From: Methylobacterium adhaesivum
GTDB taxonomy: Bacteria; Pseudomonadota; Alphaproteobacteria; Rhizobiales; Beijerinckiaceae
Assembly: GCF_022179065.1 (NCBI RefSeq)
Contig: NZ_BPQD01000003.1
Coordinates: 455,700 to 519,699, forward strand
Direction: 5' to 3'
Length of the DNA: 64,000 bases
Position numbers and translations under genes: made by a program. Positions 9,401 through 17,231 of the stretch are shown here, piece after piece (the stretch's first letter is position 1; each line of letters starts with the position of its first letter). The notes under the pieces are model-generated. The model searched no databases. It saw nothing but the letters and a program-made list of their open reading frames with translations, and had not been told where the DNA came from.

Positions 9401-9781
9401 GACGTAGGTCTTCTCGCCGACAGTCTGCACATTCACGCGGTAAGGGCGTTGCAGGGCGACGCGAAGGCCCGTGCCGTCAGGGTCGCGTCGGACCAGGGAG
9501 ATGTAGTCCGGCATCTGGGTCGCCAGACGCTCGGCGAAGGCCTGGCTGCGTTCCGAGAATCCGATCACCAGAACCGTATCAGAGACACGGGCCTTGACCG
9601 TTACGACACCATCGAAATTGAGGACGATGCGGCCGTAACGGTCGGCCTGCGTCCCGGCCACGCTCGTCAGGCGTGCGGCTTCGACTGGGCCGCAGACGAC
9701 CAGCCCAGCCAAGATCGACGCCACGGCGAGGCCGGCCCGGGGGCGGCGGCGCCGTGGGGTGATGTCGAGGCCCAAATCCAT
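6419..9781 (-). CDS. Large exported TPR protein of the flagellar cluster
   Basis: From the ATG at 9781 the product is 1120 residues. It has an Arg-rich N terminus and a signal peptide (AGLAVASILAGLVVCGPVEA). Two AMIN-like beta segments follow (GRIVLNFDGVVTVKARVSD and GLRVALQRPYRVNVQTVG). A Lys/Pro/Ala-rich linker lies near 300-350, a second beta-rich part near 350-550, and from about 560 to the end helical repeats that read as degenerate TPRs (ARRILGG, ARLWLGYLSALAGQWDKAKTA, LEGVEALALYFDF). This suggests a periplasmic scaffold, possibly touching peptidoglycan through the AMIN-like part; that is inference. Related large TPR proteins sit in flagellar loci of methylobacteria. The C terminus is charged and low complexity. 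No specific function can be assigned. Confidence 0.85.
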   Translation of the reverse strand: MDLGLDITPRRRRPRAGLAVASILAGLVVCGPVEAARLTSVAGTQADRYGRIVLNFDGVVTVKARVSDTVLVIGFSERSQAFAERLATQMPDYISLVRRDPDGTGLRVALQRPYRVNVQTVGEKTYVDLLPVDWAGLPPPLPPEVVAELFARTQAAEAALRAARPKPPEPVRLPLELALRPNLARLSLRLPESATARFERDGAATRLELPGSWRIDETGTRGRLKPFIASLSVEGDVDGSRLLVTPAEGYEIQQARDADGITLDVSPKSVGAKSLPGRGAEPLTDVKTIATDTKAPPGQVQNGQPETKPASAEAPAAKPRPALTRPAGPGLMFPFTRIPAAALFERAGVATLVFETPDTVTVPTGDPVLTPLGPPVRTGNFVSLRFPMPRDRLFDLIPSGPVDAPTGWELVASGDVASSTPLSAIRTIAANGQPVVSVKLPNPGGAAWLDLDGERIAIVTGYGPEPADISKRQTFVDFELLASRQGVAVLAQADDLVVRPDLDGITIERDGGMAISGVPRSTAAPLAVVPDLVIDRLQWEAARTGEVRDVVRQRLNEITEASRSARGPLRVALAKSLLANNLTSEAMGVLKVAAIEDPVSAGHRDIALLMGVSAARMGHTTDARRILGGDGLRSDPEARLWLGYLSALAGQWDKAKTAYKETAGVLERYPDDVQVLLRSAAADAAIEAGDDDSASRQITLAGARSPEDPMRDHLALLRARVDEMTGRGLSALETYKRLAEQGNGPVGAEASLRAAILGHASGKLPLADAIDRIDTLSLTWHGDEIEMRTLSALAHLQKEAGHWREAFTAVRRAVTLQSESPIVRNLQEWALNVFDELYLGEGGAKLSGVEALALYFDFKDFAPIGRRGDEIVRRLSDRLVEFDLLDPAGDLLQHQVDHRLTGPAQSEVAARLATIRLMDDKPLAALQVLDATYIPELPEELRRARALLRARALSDLSRTELALETVEGETGVDATRLRADILWSARRWRETGEAHEFLVGDAWNQRTPLDDKARADVIRAAIAYGLAGEVLSMDRLRTKFANAMAESVDARTFALLTQPNAVRTAGFREIAQKAGRSETLQAFLVEYRKRYPQAAMPERGTREGETRADAQGEAPATPPG

Positions 9782-9901
9782 TGCGGGATACACCAAACTC
9801 GAGGGACGCCCTGTTCGCTGGGCGAACGGAGCGCCTTGCGCCACACAGTTCGAGCACTCTTTCAGATTTGGGCTAACGGGCGCTTAAAACCCTCCGTCAC
9901 C

Positions 9902-10312
9902 TCACGGGGTCGTGCGCTTGACGACCAATCCGGGAATGGTCGTTCCCGTCGGACCGAAATTGGTGTCGGCCCGCGCACAGTTTGCTGGCGTGTCCTTGGT
10001 GTAGACCTCCGTGTAGGTCCGTGAACGCAACAGCAGATCGCCTGCGGAAAGGTCATCGAGGGATACGCCGAGGCCGGCCACGACATCCTTGAACCGAGTG
10101 TAGTCGGGCTGAAGGTCCGGACATGCGTTCTGAACGAAGTACAGCAGCCCGGCGAGCTTTGCGGCGCTGTTTCGCTGCCGCTCGGCCTTCGTTTCGGGTT
10201 CCGGGCTTCCGGGCGCAGTTGCGCCGGGTGGCGAGCCTTGCGGTGTGGTCTGGGCCAGAGCGGATGTCGCAGCAAGTGTTGCAATCAGGCAGGCTGCCGA
10301 AAAAATCTTCAT
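9902..10312 (-). CDS. Small exported protein of unknown function
   Basis: The ATG at 10312 has a GAGGAA ribosome site and opens a clear signal peptide (MKIFSAACLIATLAATSALAQ). The mature part is a Pro/Gly-rich stretch, then a conserved-looking region with two cysteines (FVQNACPDLQPDY and PANCARADTNFG), giving about 136 residues in all. The cysteines could form a periplasmic disulfide. It lies about 90 bp beyond the IalB-like gene on the same strand. I recognise no named family. Confidence 0.75.
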   Translation of the reverse strand: MKIFSAACLIATLAATSALAQTTPQGSPPGATAPGSPEPETKAERQRNSAAKLAGLLYFVQNACPDLQPDYTRFKDVVAGLGVSLDDLSAGDLLLRSRTYTEVYTKDTPANCARADTNFGPTGTTIPGLVVKRTTP

Positions 10313-10400
10313 GGGCGTTTCCTCGTGGCTGTTCTTGCACGGCGTCTTCGTTGCTGGAAGATTTTTGGGGACACGTACCGATCCGTTTCCCGCGTCGCTC

Positions 10401-11084
10401 TTATCCGGCCAGGGCCACAGCGCGCGCCATCGCCGGTCCGAAGCCACCGAGCGGCACGGTCACCACCAAAGGCTCCTTGGCATCGGGTCTCGTCGCCGTC
10501 ACGCTGAGAGCCTTGGCGGACTTCATGGCGTCGGTGGCCATCGTCGGAAAGCTGACAGGGACAATGCAACCCTCTTGGCTGCAGCTCAGGAAAGGCGCTC
10601 CCTGTCCGAGAACCGCGTCGTCAAGCTTGAACTGGACACCACCCTCGATGTTCAAGCCGAGAGGCATGAGGATTAAGCCCGCCGCGCGGCCCTCGGTCGG
10701 TGTGCGGAGCTCGATGGCGAACGAGCGACGGCCATCGGTCTTGGACCCTTGTGCCTGCATCAAAGTGCAGGTCGCCGGGACGGTTCCCTCGCGGGCACAT
10801 ACCACGGTCCAATCCCCATAGACCTCGCTCACGGAACTGGCTCCGGCGGGCCAGGGCGTCGTGGGGGCCTGGGCGGCGATAGGGGCGGACTTGGCTGGTG
10901 CGGCAGGCTTGGAGGCGGGCGCCGGCTTCGGCTTCACCCTTGGCTTCGGCGCGGCATCGGCTGGCGCCTCCGCACCTTCCGTATCCTGGGCGTGGGTCGG
11001 ATGGGTCGTGACGGATAAGAGCGCGAAAGAGAGAAACAGGCCGATCACGGCGGCACACGGATCGAACGGACGGTTCAGCGGCAA
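10401..11084 (-). CDS. IalB-family (invasion-associated locus B) exported protein
   Basis: The 227-residue product has a signal peptide ending in THPTHAQ and a Lys/Pro/Ala-rich linker to about residue 75. The IalB fold follows: YGDWTVVCAR near residue 90, a Cys in PATCTLMQAQ, the central GLILMPLGLNIEGGVQFKLD, then LSCSQEGCIVP and a basic tail. IalB-type proteins are periplasmic or outer-membrane associated; the name comes from Bartonella, but members occur in most non-pathogenic Hyphomicrobiales and no virulence role is implied. An unusual 20-bp inverted repeat lies just upstream of the start. Confidence 0.85.
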   Translation of the reverse strand: MPLNRPFDPCAAVIGLFLSFALLSVTTHPTHAQDTEGAEAPADAAPKPRVKPKPAPASKPAAPAKSAPIAAQAPTTPWPAGASSVSEVYGDWTVVCAREGTVPATCTLMQAQGSKTDGRRSFAIELRTPTEGRAAGLILMPLGLNIEGGVQFKLDDAVLGQGAPFLSCSQEGCIVPVSFPTMATDAMKSAKALSVTATRPDAKEPLVVTVPLGGFGPAMARAVALAG

Positions 11085-11123
11085 GAGGAGCCTCCAGGGG
11101 CGTCTAAGGAGCGTCGAACCCGG

Positions 11124-11166
11124 TCACGTGGTGTTTGTTCGCTCGTAGCGAACAAACACCACGTGA
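11124..11166. repeat. Perfect 20-bp inverted repeat with 3-nt loop
   Basis: Left arm 11124-11143 begins TCACGTGGTG and right arm 11147-11166 ends CACCACGTGA; all 20 positions pair and the loop is CGT. It lies in the 153-bp gap between motE (ends 11238) and the ialB-like gene (starts 11084), so minus-strand transcripts from motE run through it. No T-run follows on either strand, so it is not a textbook intrinsic terminator. It may be a strong RNA stem (terminator or processing site) or a dimeric protein operator containing CACGTG. Confidence 0.9.
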
Positions 11167-11237
11167 GGATTTCGTAGCCCGCCGCCTAACCTCGCCACCT
11201 CCCGGGTGCAACCATAAGACTTTCCTGAGGATGGTTC

Positions 11238-12089
11238 TCAGCGCTTGGGACCCGGCTTCAGCATCTCGATGGCAGGAAGTTCGTTGGGGCCGAGTCCGGC
11301 AATCGACGGGAGCTGCGAAGGCGACGTCTTGTTTTGAGCACGGTTCGCGAGGGCGATCGTGAGCTTTTCCGCTGGTTCCGATTGCATCAGGGCCAGGACT
11401 TCCGCCATCTTGCGCGGATTCATGATCAGAACGATGGGGACCAGCACATCGAGCGTAAGGCGATCGAACACCCGCGCCGCATCCTTCGGTTTCATCGTCT
11501 CGTACATGGTAACGATGTTCTTGATGGCGGCCTTCTCGGACTCGGCCCGCTCGGTATTGCCACTCTCGACCTTGCCTTCCTCCTGTTTCAAGGCATCGAC
11601 GCCGGTCTCCAGCTTGCGCTCGGCTGTGCCGATGAGTTGTTCTCGCATATCAAGGGCGTCGCTGCGCTGCTTAAGGGTGTCGCGCCGACTTGCCAAACGT
11701 TCGAGAATGGCGCGTTCGGTTGCGGACATCGCCTCCTGCGGCGACGGGGGACGGGGCGGCGCCTTCTCAGGCTCCGGCGCTGCCTTCTCCGCTTCCTTCG
11801 GTGTGACGGAGCCGGTGGTGGCGGGATCGGATGGCTCGTACCCGGTCCGGGCCTTGGCAAGCACGCGGGCGAATTCCGGCAACGCTGCCCCGGGCACGGG
11901 CTTCGAATCTTCGAACGCGATGGACGCTAGCTTCAAAACCAGGAGGCCGGTTGCTGCAAGAGTGACGGCGTCGATCAGGCGAAGCTTGAGCGGGCGCGTC
12001 TGAGGGAACCGGACCCGTAAGCCCGTCTTCTGAAGGGCTGTCGGAGTCTTGAAGGAACCCGGAGTTGGGGGCGAAGTGGACTGGGTCAT
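11238..12089 (-). CDS. motE: MotE-like flagellar protein (MgtE-N type chaperone)
   Basis: The 283-residue product has one N-terminal transmembrane helix (about 39-58, AVTLAATGLLVLKLASIAF), a Pro/Glu-rich linker and a charged coiled coil (about 125-200). A MgtE N-terminal-like domain follows (IVTMYETMKPKDAARVFDRL, VLIMNPRKMAEVLALM, ending in a leucine-rich tail). In Sinorhizobium MotE is a periplasmic chaperone that stabilises MotC. The start overlaps the end of the DUF6468-like gene by four bases (ATGA), so the two are translationally coupled. Confidence 0.85.
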   Translation of the reverse strand: MTQSTSPPTPGSFKTPTALQKTGLRVRFPQTRPLKLRLIDAVTLAATGLLVLKLASIAFEDSKPVPGAALPEFARVLAKARTGYEPSDPATTGSVTPKEAEKAAPEPEKAPPRPPSPQEAMSATERAILERLASRRDTLKQRSDALDMREQLIGTAERKLETGVDALKQEEGKVESGNTERAESEKAAIKNIVTMYETMKPKDAARVFDRLTLDVLVPIVLIMNPRKMAEVLALMQSEPAEKLTIALANRAQNKTSPSQLPSIAGLGPNELPAIEMLKPGPKR

Positions 12090-12601
12090 GCGGCTTTACT
12101 CCGTAGACGACCGAGTGCCCGCTCCGACATGGCGAGGGCGGCTGCCGCTGCAGCGCCGAGGCGTTCATGGTTCGGTGTCGACGGGATCTCGCCGGGGGCA
12201 CGCGTCTGCGGCGCCACTTCCGTGTCGATACGAACTGGTATCACTTCGATCGACTGCGCAGGTTTCGCGCCTCCTGAGGCGTGCGCGACGATGGCGGAAA
12301 TTTGTCCGATCACCGTTTCGCCGGCCGCAACCTGAAGCGACAGGTCCGTTGCGTAACGTTCCGCAGTGGCGAGACGATCGGCCAGCGTTCGGTCGCACTC
12401 GTCGAGGGTCGCACGCAGCCCAGCGACGGCCCGCTCCGCCGTGGCGCTCGCGACCACGAGGTCGCTGATGGTTTGGCGCATGCCGGCCTCATCGGCTTTC
12501 ATGCGGGAGATGCGACGACTTAGTTGCATAGACGACACGATAGTTCCGATGAGGAGAACAGCCACCAGGATATCGGCCGTGAGGGTGATCGGAAAGCTCA
12601 T
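12086..12601 (-). CDS. DUF6468-like flagellar-cluster membrane protein
   Basis: This 171-residue protein begins with one membrane helix (ITLTADILVAVLLIGTIVSS), continues as a helical or coiled-coil region (about 30-110, rich in Ala/Glu/Arg) and ends in a disordered tail. Proteins of this shape between fliM and motE in alphaproteobacteria are usually called DUF6468. It starts 7 nt after the fliM stop and shares ATGA with motE. A role at the motor or stator is inferred from position only. Confidence 0.8.
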   Translation of the reverse strand: MSFPITLTADILVAVLLIGTIVSSMQLSRRISRMKADEAGMRQTISDLVVASATAERAVAGLRATLDECDRTLADRLATAERYATDLSLQVAAGETVIGQISAIVAHASGGAKPAQSIEVIPVRIDTEVAPQTRAPGEIPSTPNHERLGAAAAAALAMSERALGRLRSKAA

Positions 12602-12608
12602 GGCGAAG

Positions 12609-13814
12609 TCACCCGTCGTTACGATTGTTCATGGAGGCCTCGAAGGCCTGAAGTGTGGTCCGCGACCGACGCAGTGGCCGGGTCAGCTGTACGGCGATGC
12701 TGTCATCCACGCGGCCGATCCGGCCTTGCGTGAGGGCCCAATCGCCGCATCGTACCGAGATGAGATCAGAGGGTTTGGTGTCGAACATCAAGGTGTCGCC
12801 GACCTTGAGGGCCAGCACTTTCTTCAGCGGGAGCATCGTCTCGTGCAGGACCGCCTCCATGGTGGCGTCGGCCTGCCAGATCTCCGTGGCCAGATGGCTT
12901 TCCCAGACGTGATCACGGCCGAGCTTCTCGCCCATGAAGCTCTGCATGAGCAATTCACGGATCGGTTCGATGGTCGCATACGGGAAGAGGATCTGCAGCA
13001 TGCCGCCACGCCCGTCCATGTCGAGCTTGAGGCTGATCAGGATGGCGGCATTGGCCGGACGCGTGATGGTGGCAAAGCGCGGATTGGTCTCGATCCGATC
13101 GATGGCGAAGCGTACGGGCGAGAGCGGCTGAAAGGACAGTTCGAGGTCGGAGAGAATGATCTCCACAAGGCGACGGACAAGCTGCATCTCGATGGCGGTG
13201 AAAGGCCGCCCATCGAGCCGCGTTGACGTGCCGCCGCGTTTGCCGCCGAGGAGGAGATCCATCGTCGAGTAGGCGAGATTCGATTCGACGGTGACGAGGC
13301 CCGAATTCTCCCAGGCGTCCGCGCGAAACACGCCGAGCAGCGTCGGAAGCGGGATCGCGTTCAGGTAGTCGCCGAACCGAACCGAGGTGATGTTGTCCAA
13401 CGTCACTTCGACGTTGTCCTGAAAGAAGTTGCGCAGGCTCGTCGACAGCAACCGGATCATCCGGTCGAAGACGATTTCCAGCATCGGCAGGCGTTCGTAT
13501 TGAACGACACCGGAGTCGACGATGGCCCGTACACCGCCGGCACCCGAAGCCGACAGCTCCCGCAGTGAGAATCCGAGAACGCCGTCGATCTCATCCTGGT
13601 TCAGGATGCGGTCATTGCCGGCGAGTTCCGGAAGATTGTCCGTTTCCCCGTCCTCGATCATCGTCGCCCATTCGGCGGCGACGTCGCCTGCATTGATGGT
13701 GGTCCCCTGCTCGGCAAGGGCCGCACCCCATTCGTCGGCGAGGGAGGCATCGCCCCCGCCTTCGTTCTGCTCGATGAGCGCTGCAGCCCAATCGTCCTCG
13801 TCGGCGTCGGCCAT
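12609..13814 (-). CDS. fliM: Flagellar motor switch protein FliM
   Basis: FliM is the middle layer of the C ring and the CheY-P docking protein. The 401-residue product has an acidic, repetitive N terminus (several DEWGAALAEQ-like segments; longer than enteric FliM), then ILNQDEIDGVLGF. The CheC-like middle domain follows with LEIVFDRMIRLLSTSLRNF and TRLDGRPFTAIEMQLVRRLV, then the SpoA domain at the C terminus (LPLKKVLALKVGDTLMFD). fliL precedes it by 38 nt and the DUF6468 gene follows by 7 nt. Confidence 0.95.
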   Translation of the reverse strand: MADADEDDWAAALIEQNEGGGDASLADEWGAALAEQGTTINAGDVAAEWATMIEDGETDNLPELAGNDRILNQDEIDGVLGFSLRELSASGAGGVRAIVDSGVVQYERLPMLEIVFDRMIRLLSTSLRNFFQDNVEVTLDNITSVRFGDYLNAIPLPTLLGVFRADAWENSGLVTVESNLAYSTMDLLLGGKRGGTSTRLDGRPFTAIEMQLVRRLVEIILSDLELSFQPLSPVRFAIDRIETNPRFATITRPANAAILISLKLDMDGRGGMLQILFPYATIEPIRELLMQSFMGEKLGRDHVWESHLATEIWQADATMEAVLHETMLPLKKVLALKVGDTLMFDTKPSDLISVRCGDWALTQGRIGRVDDSIAVQLTRPLRRSRTTLQAFEASMNNRNDG

Positions 13815-13852
13815 GGGAATCTCGAATGCCTGGGGTGGAAAGGAAGCCGGAG

Positions 13853-14341
13853 TTACTGGACGACGACGTCTTTGAAGAGGACCGCCTCGGCTCGTGCCGG
13901 GAAGATCGCGATGTTGACCCGCCGCAGGAGCTCTTCGCGGAGGCGGTAGAGGCCGGCCGAACCGGCCAGATCGCTGGCGCGCAGTTCGCGCAGGTAGACC
14001 TGGAAGGTATCCTCGATTCGCGGCATGAGTGGTTTTACCTCCTGCTCGACCTTGGCATCCTTCAGCTCGAGCGAGAGTTTTATCTTGGCAAAGCGAGCCT
14101 TGTCCTGACCGGCCTCATTGGAGAGGTTGATCAGCATTTCTCGCACTTCGAGAAATACGATAGGGGCCTTGACCTCCGCTGAGGCCGCCCCGTGGGCGGC
14201 GCTCTTCTTCATGAAGAAGACCCCTCCGCCGCCGAGCGCCAGCAAGGCTACGGCAGCGATGATGATGAGCTTCTTCTTCGAGCCAGCCGGGGCTTCGTCC
14301 TCTGCGCCTTCTGCAGCTGCCTTCTTGGGCTTTTTCGCCAT
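13853..14341 (-). CDS. fliL: Flagellar basal body-associated protein FliL
   Basis: FliL encircles and modulates the stator. From the ATG at 14341 it has 162 residues: a lysine-rich cytoplasmic stretch, one membrane helix (LIIIAAVALLALGGGGVFFM), then the periplasmic domain with VFLEVREMLINLSNEAGQDK and the C-terminal ELLRRVNIAIFPARAEAVLF. A start 12 codons upstream is open but less likely. It is the first gene of the minus-strand unit fliL-fliM-DUF6468-motE and diverges from flgF. Confidence 0.92.
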   Translation of the reverse strand: MAKKPKKAAAEGAEDEAPAGSKKKLIIIAAVALLALGGGGVFFMKKSAAHGAASAEVKAPIVFLEVREMLINLSNEAGQDKARFAKIKLSLELKDAKVEQEVKPLMPRIEDTFQVYLRELRASDLAGSAGLYRLREELLRRVNIAIFPARAEAVLFKDVVVQ

Positions 14342-14438
14342 CGGTTTCGCCCCGCCTACGATGCTGTCCGGAGCCACATGTTCACGCCCGGCTCGTGAGA
14401 TAGAGCTATCGATTGTTAAGGTTAACGCGTCGTTAAAG

Positions 14439-14455
14439 CGGCAAAATCTGCCGGG
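14439..14455. promoter_or_regulatory. Palindromic CGGCA-N5-TGCCG element upstream of flgF
   Basis: CGGCA (14439-14443), spacer AAATC, TGCCG (14449-14453), then GG. It lies about 115 bp upstream of the sigma-54-type promoter at 14554 and resembles the Caulobacter ftr sites bound by the enhancer-binding protein FlbD. A second, perfect copy lies at the same relative position upstream of flgI. Confidence 0.65.
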
Positions 14456-14553
14456 TCGGATTTGCCCCCCCTACGCCGCCCTGCCGGAGTTTGCCGAGCG
14501 GGCCATGCGGTTCAAGTAATTGATTTCGAAGAAGAAAACTTATTTTCCTGAAA

Positions 14554-14569
14554 TGGCACGACCCGTGCG
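14554..14569 (+). promoter_or_regulatory. Sigma-54-type promoter of flgF-flgG-flgA-flgH
   Basis: TGGCACG-ACCC-GTGC gives the diagnostic GG (14555-14556), ten bases, GC (14567-14568). The -24 element is a perfect match; the -12 element reads GTGC rather than TTGC. The predicted transcript start near 14580 is about 30 nt before the flgF ATG. flgF is a class III-like gene in Caulobacter, where sigma-54 drives it. Confidence 0.72.
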
Positions 14570-14611
14570 GACCTTCTGTCTCATCACCGCTCGCCGCAGT
14601 TGGATCGTGTC

Positions 14612-15352
14612 ATGCAGAACGCAATGTTAGTCGGGGTCTCCAGCCAGGTCGCGCTCCAGCGCGAGCTGGAGGTGGTCGCCAACAACATGGCCAACGTCTC
14701 CACCAACGGTTTCAAGACCCGTAATTCGCGGTTCCAGGAATACCTGATGCCGGTCGCGAGTGCCGACTCGTTCCAGAAGTCGGATCGACGCGTGTCCTAT
14801 GTGATCGACCAGGGGACAGCCCTCGATCTCGGCCAGGGACCGATCGAGCAGACCGGCAATCCTCTCCATGTCGCGGTCCGAGGCGAAGCTTTTCTCGTCG
14901 TGCGGACGCCTTCGGGAGATCGCTACACCCGAAACGGTGCGTTCGAGACCAACAATCAGGGGACCCTCGTCACCAGTGACGGCTATGCCGTCCAGGGTGA
15001 AGGCGGTCCGATTCAGATCGGCCAGCAGGAGACTGGGCTCAGCATCGGTCCCGACGGAACGGTCTCGACCAACCTCGGCATCCGCGGCCGAATCCGACTT
15101 GTCACTTTCGCCAATCCGCAGGCGCTGACCAACGATGGCGCCAACCTCTATGCGTCCACCACCGCCCCGACTCCCGCAGGTCTCGCCGGACGTCTCGAAT
15201 CGGGGGCCTTGGAGCGCTCGAACGTCAAGCCTGTCGTCGAGATGACCCGGCTGATGGATGTGAATCGTACCTACACCATGGTTTCCGGCGTGATCTCGCG
15301 CCTCGATGAACTTCGCGGCACCGCGATCCGCCGCCTTTCCGAAATCGCTTAA
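14612..15352 (+). CDS. flgF: Flagellar basal-body rod protein FlgF
   Basis: FlgF is a proximal-rod subunit adjoining FlgG. From the ATG at 14612 it has 246 residues (a TTG four codons earlier is also open). The N terminus carries SQVALQRELEVVANNMANVSTNG, the body has the rod signature GNPLHVAVRGEAFLVV and YTRNGAFETNNQG, and the C terminus has LERSNVKPVVEMTRLMDVNR. It opens a tight plus-strand unit with flgG, flgA and flgH and has its own sigma-54-like promoter. Confidence 0.95.
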   Translation: MQNAMLVGVSSQVALQRELEVVANNMANVSTNGFKTRNSRFQEYLMPVASADSFQKSDRRVSYVIDQGTALDLGQGPIEQTGNPLHVAVRGEAFLVVRTPSGDRYTRNGAFETNNQGTLVTSDGYAVQGEGGPIQIGQQETGLSIGPDGTVSTNLGIRGRIRLVTFANPQALTNDGANLYASTTAPTPAGLAGRLESGALERSNVKPVVEMTRLMDVNRTYTMVSGVISRLDELRGTAIRRLSEIA

Positions 15353-15364
15353 GGAACAGCACTC

Positions 15365-16156
15365 ATGCGCGCACTCTATGCTGCTGCCACTGGAATGGCG
15401 GCCCAGGAACTCAACGTTCAGGTCATCTCCAACAACATCGCCAACCTTCGGACCACCGGTTACAAGCGCCAGCAGCCGCACTTTCAGGATCTACTCTATC
15501 AGAACCTGCGCCGTGCCGGCTCTTCGACTTCGGATCAGAACACGCAGCTGCCCGCAGGACTTGCCATCGGTTCGGGTGTGAAGACCACGTCGACGGCGCG
15601 TGTGATGTCGCAGGGAACTCTGACGTCGACGGAAAAGGATTATGACGTCGCCATTCGCGGTGAGGGCATGTTCCGCGTGATCATGCCCGACGGACGGACG
15701 GCCTATACCCGCGATGGTTCGTTCGATCTGTCGGCGCAGGGGCAGCTTGTGACCCGCGACGGCTATCTCGTCGATCCCAGCATCACAGTGCCGAACAATG
15801 CCACGTCGTTCACGATCAGTGCGCAGGGAGCTGTGCAGGCGATCGTGCCGGGGCAGACCGCCCCGCAGGCGCTCGGGCAATTCCAGCTCGCCCGATTCGT
15901 CAACAAGGTCGGCCTCGAGTCCATCGGCGACAACTTGTTCCTCGAGACGGCCGCGTCCGGGCCGGCGATCGCCGCGACGCCGGGGTCGGAAGGGTTCGGC
16001 AATCTGCAGCAGAGCTACCTCGAAGAAGCAAATGTGAACGCGGTCACCGAGATCTCGTCCCTGATCGCAGCCCAACGTGCTTACGAGATGAACTCCAAGG
16101 TCGTCACTGCCGCCGACCAGATGATGTCCACTACGTCGCAGATGTTCCGCAGCTGA
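15365..16156 (+). CDS. flgG: Flagellar distal rod protein FlgG
   Basis: FlgG builds the distal rod. The 263-residue product begins MRALYAAATGMAAQELNVQV with the SNNIANLRTTGYKRQ signature, includes the FlgG-specific GSGVKTTSTARVMSQGTLTS stretch, and ends with AQRAYEMNSKVVTAADQMMS. Length is standard. It starts 13 nt after flgF. Confidence 0.98.
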   Translation: MRALYAAATGMAAQELNVQVISNNIANLRTTGYKRQQPHFQDLLYQNLRRAGSSTSDQNTQLPAGLAIGSGVKTTSTARVMSQGTLTSTEKDYDVAIRGEGMFRVIMPDGRTAYTRDGSFDLSAQGQLVTRDGYLVDPSITVPNNATSFTISAQGAVQAIVPGQTAPQALGQFQLARFVNKVGLESIGDNLFLETAASGPAIAATPGSEGFGNLQQSYLEEANVNAVTEISSLIAAQRAYEMNSKVVTAADQMMSTTSQMFRS

Positions 16157-16173
16157 TTGGGAGCGATCGTATC

Positions 16174-17226
16174 ATGTATGCCATTAAATACGTTCCCCTG
16201 GCCGTTCGGGCGCGCATCTCGACCGTGGACTCAGCGATGGTTGCGCGGGCATTCCTGACCGCCGTGGCGTTTGGACTGCTGACGCTGCCGGTCATGGCGG
16301 AGGGAGCGCCGCAGCGTCTGCGCCTGCGCGGCGACGTCACGGCGCGCGGCGATGTGCTGACGCTCGGCGATCTCGTCGAGGGGAGCAGCGCCAATCTCTC
16401 GGCGCGTCCGCTGTTTCGTGCGCCGTCCCTCGGCACCAGTGGGACGATCCAGGCCCGGCGCATCGCTGAGGCCGTAACGGCCCTCGGCCTCGGTGAGATC
16501 GAGACGGGCGGTCGGGCGCAGGTCACGGTTCAGCGCGCGGCCCGGCGCGTCGGCCAGCCCGAGATCGAGGCCGCGCTGAAGCGGGCCCTTGAGACGACCC
16601 ACGGCCTTGACGGTCGCAATCTCGCGATTCGCCTCGACGGCGATGCCCCGGTGCTGCTCGCCCCCGTCGATCTCGACGGACAGGCCACCGCCGTCGATCT
16701 CACCTACGATCCGCGGACCCGGCGGCTGGCCGCTCTCGTGACCCTCGGCGACCGTCAGGCCTCCCTGCGGGTTACCGGTCAGGCCCACGAAGTCCGCGAT
16801 GTCGTCGTCATCGGCCGGGCGCTCAATCGCGGCGAGACCGTGACGGCGGCCGACTTCACCGTCGAGCGTCGGCCGAAGGAGGCGGTGCCCGCCGACGCCC
16901 GCTCCGGGGCCACCGACATGCTTGGTCAGGTGGCGCAGCGCGGCCTGAGCGTCGGTTCGGTTCTGCGGTCCGGCGACCTCGCCCCGCCCGATCTCGTCAC
17001 CCGCGGCGAGACCGTGACCGTGGTGTTCGATTCGCCGGGCCTCGCTTTGTCCCTGCGCGGCCAGGCCAACGAAGGCGGACGCCTCGGCGCCATGATCACC
17101 GTCATCAACCCGGTCTCCAAGAAGGTGCTCGCCGCAACCATCGTCGGTCCCGGCCGGGTGTCCGTCGCCCCTGCCGGTGCACCGGTAATGCGTCAGGCCA
17201 GTGCCGCCCTCGACGGAGCCCGTTGA
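16174..17226 (+). CDS. flgA: P-ring assembly chaperone FlgA
   Basis: FlgA is the periplasmic chaperone for P-ring formation. The 350-residue product has a signal peptide; the stretch MVARAFLTAVAFGLLTLPVM suggests the ATG at 16237 may be the true start. The C-terminal SAF-like domain is clear: RALNRGETVTAADFTVERRP, then LRSGDLAPPDLVTRGETVTV and GAMITVINPVSKKVL. The long N-terminal half is common in alphaproteobacteria. Its stop overlaps the upstream-most possible flgH start. Confidence 0.93.
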   Translation: MYAIKYVPLAVRARISTVDSAMVARAFLTAVAFGLLTLPVMAEGAPQRLRLRGDVTARGDVLTLGDLVEGSSANLSARPLFRAPSLGTSGTIQARRIAEAVTALGLGEIETGGRAQVTVQRAARRVGQPEIEAALKRALETTHGLDGRNLAIRLDGDAPVLLAPVDLDGQATAVDLTYDPRTRRLAALVTLGDRQASLRVTGQAHEVRDVVVIGRALNRGETVTAADFTVERRPKEAVPADARSGATDMLGQVAQRGLSVGSVLRSGDLAPPDLVTRGETVTVVFDSPGLALSLRGQANEGGRLGAMITVINPVSKKVLAATIVGPGRVSVAPAGAPVMRQASAALDGAR

Positions 17227-17231
17227 TCCCG

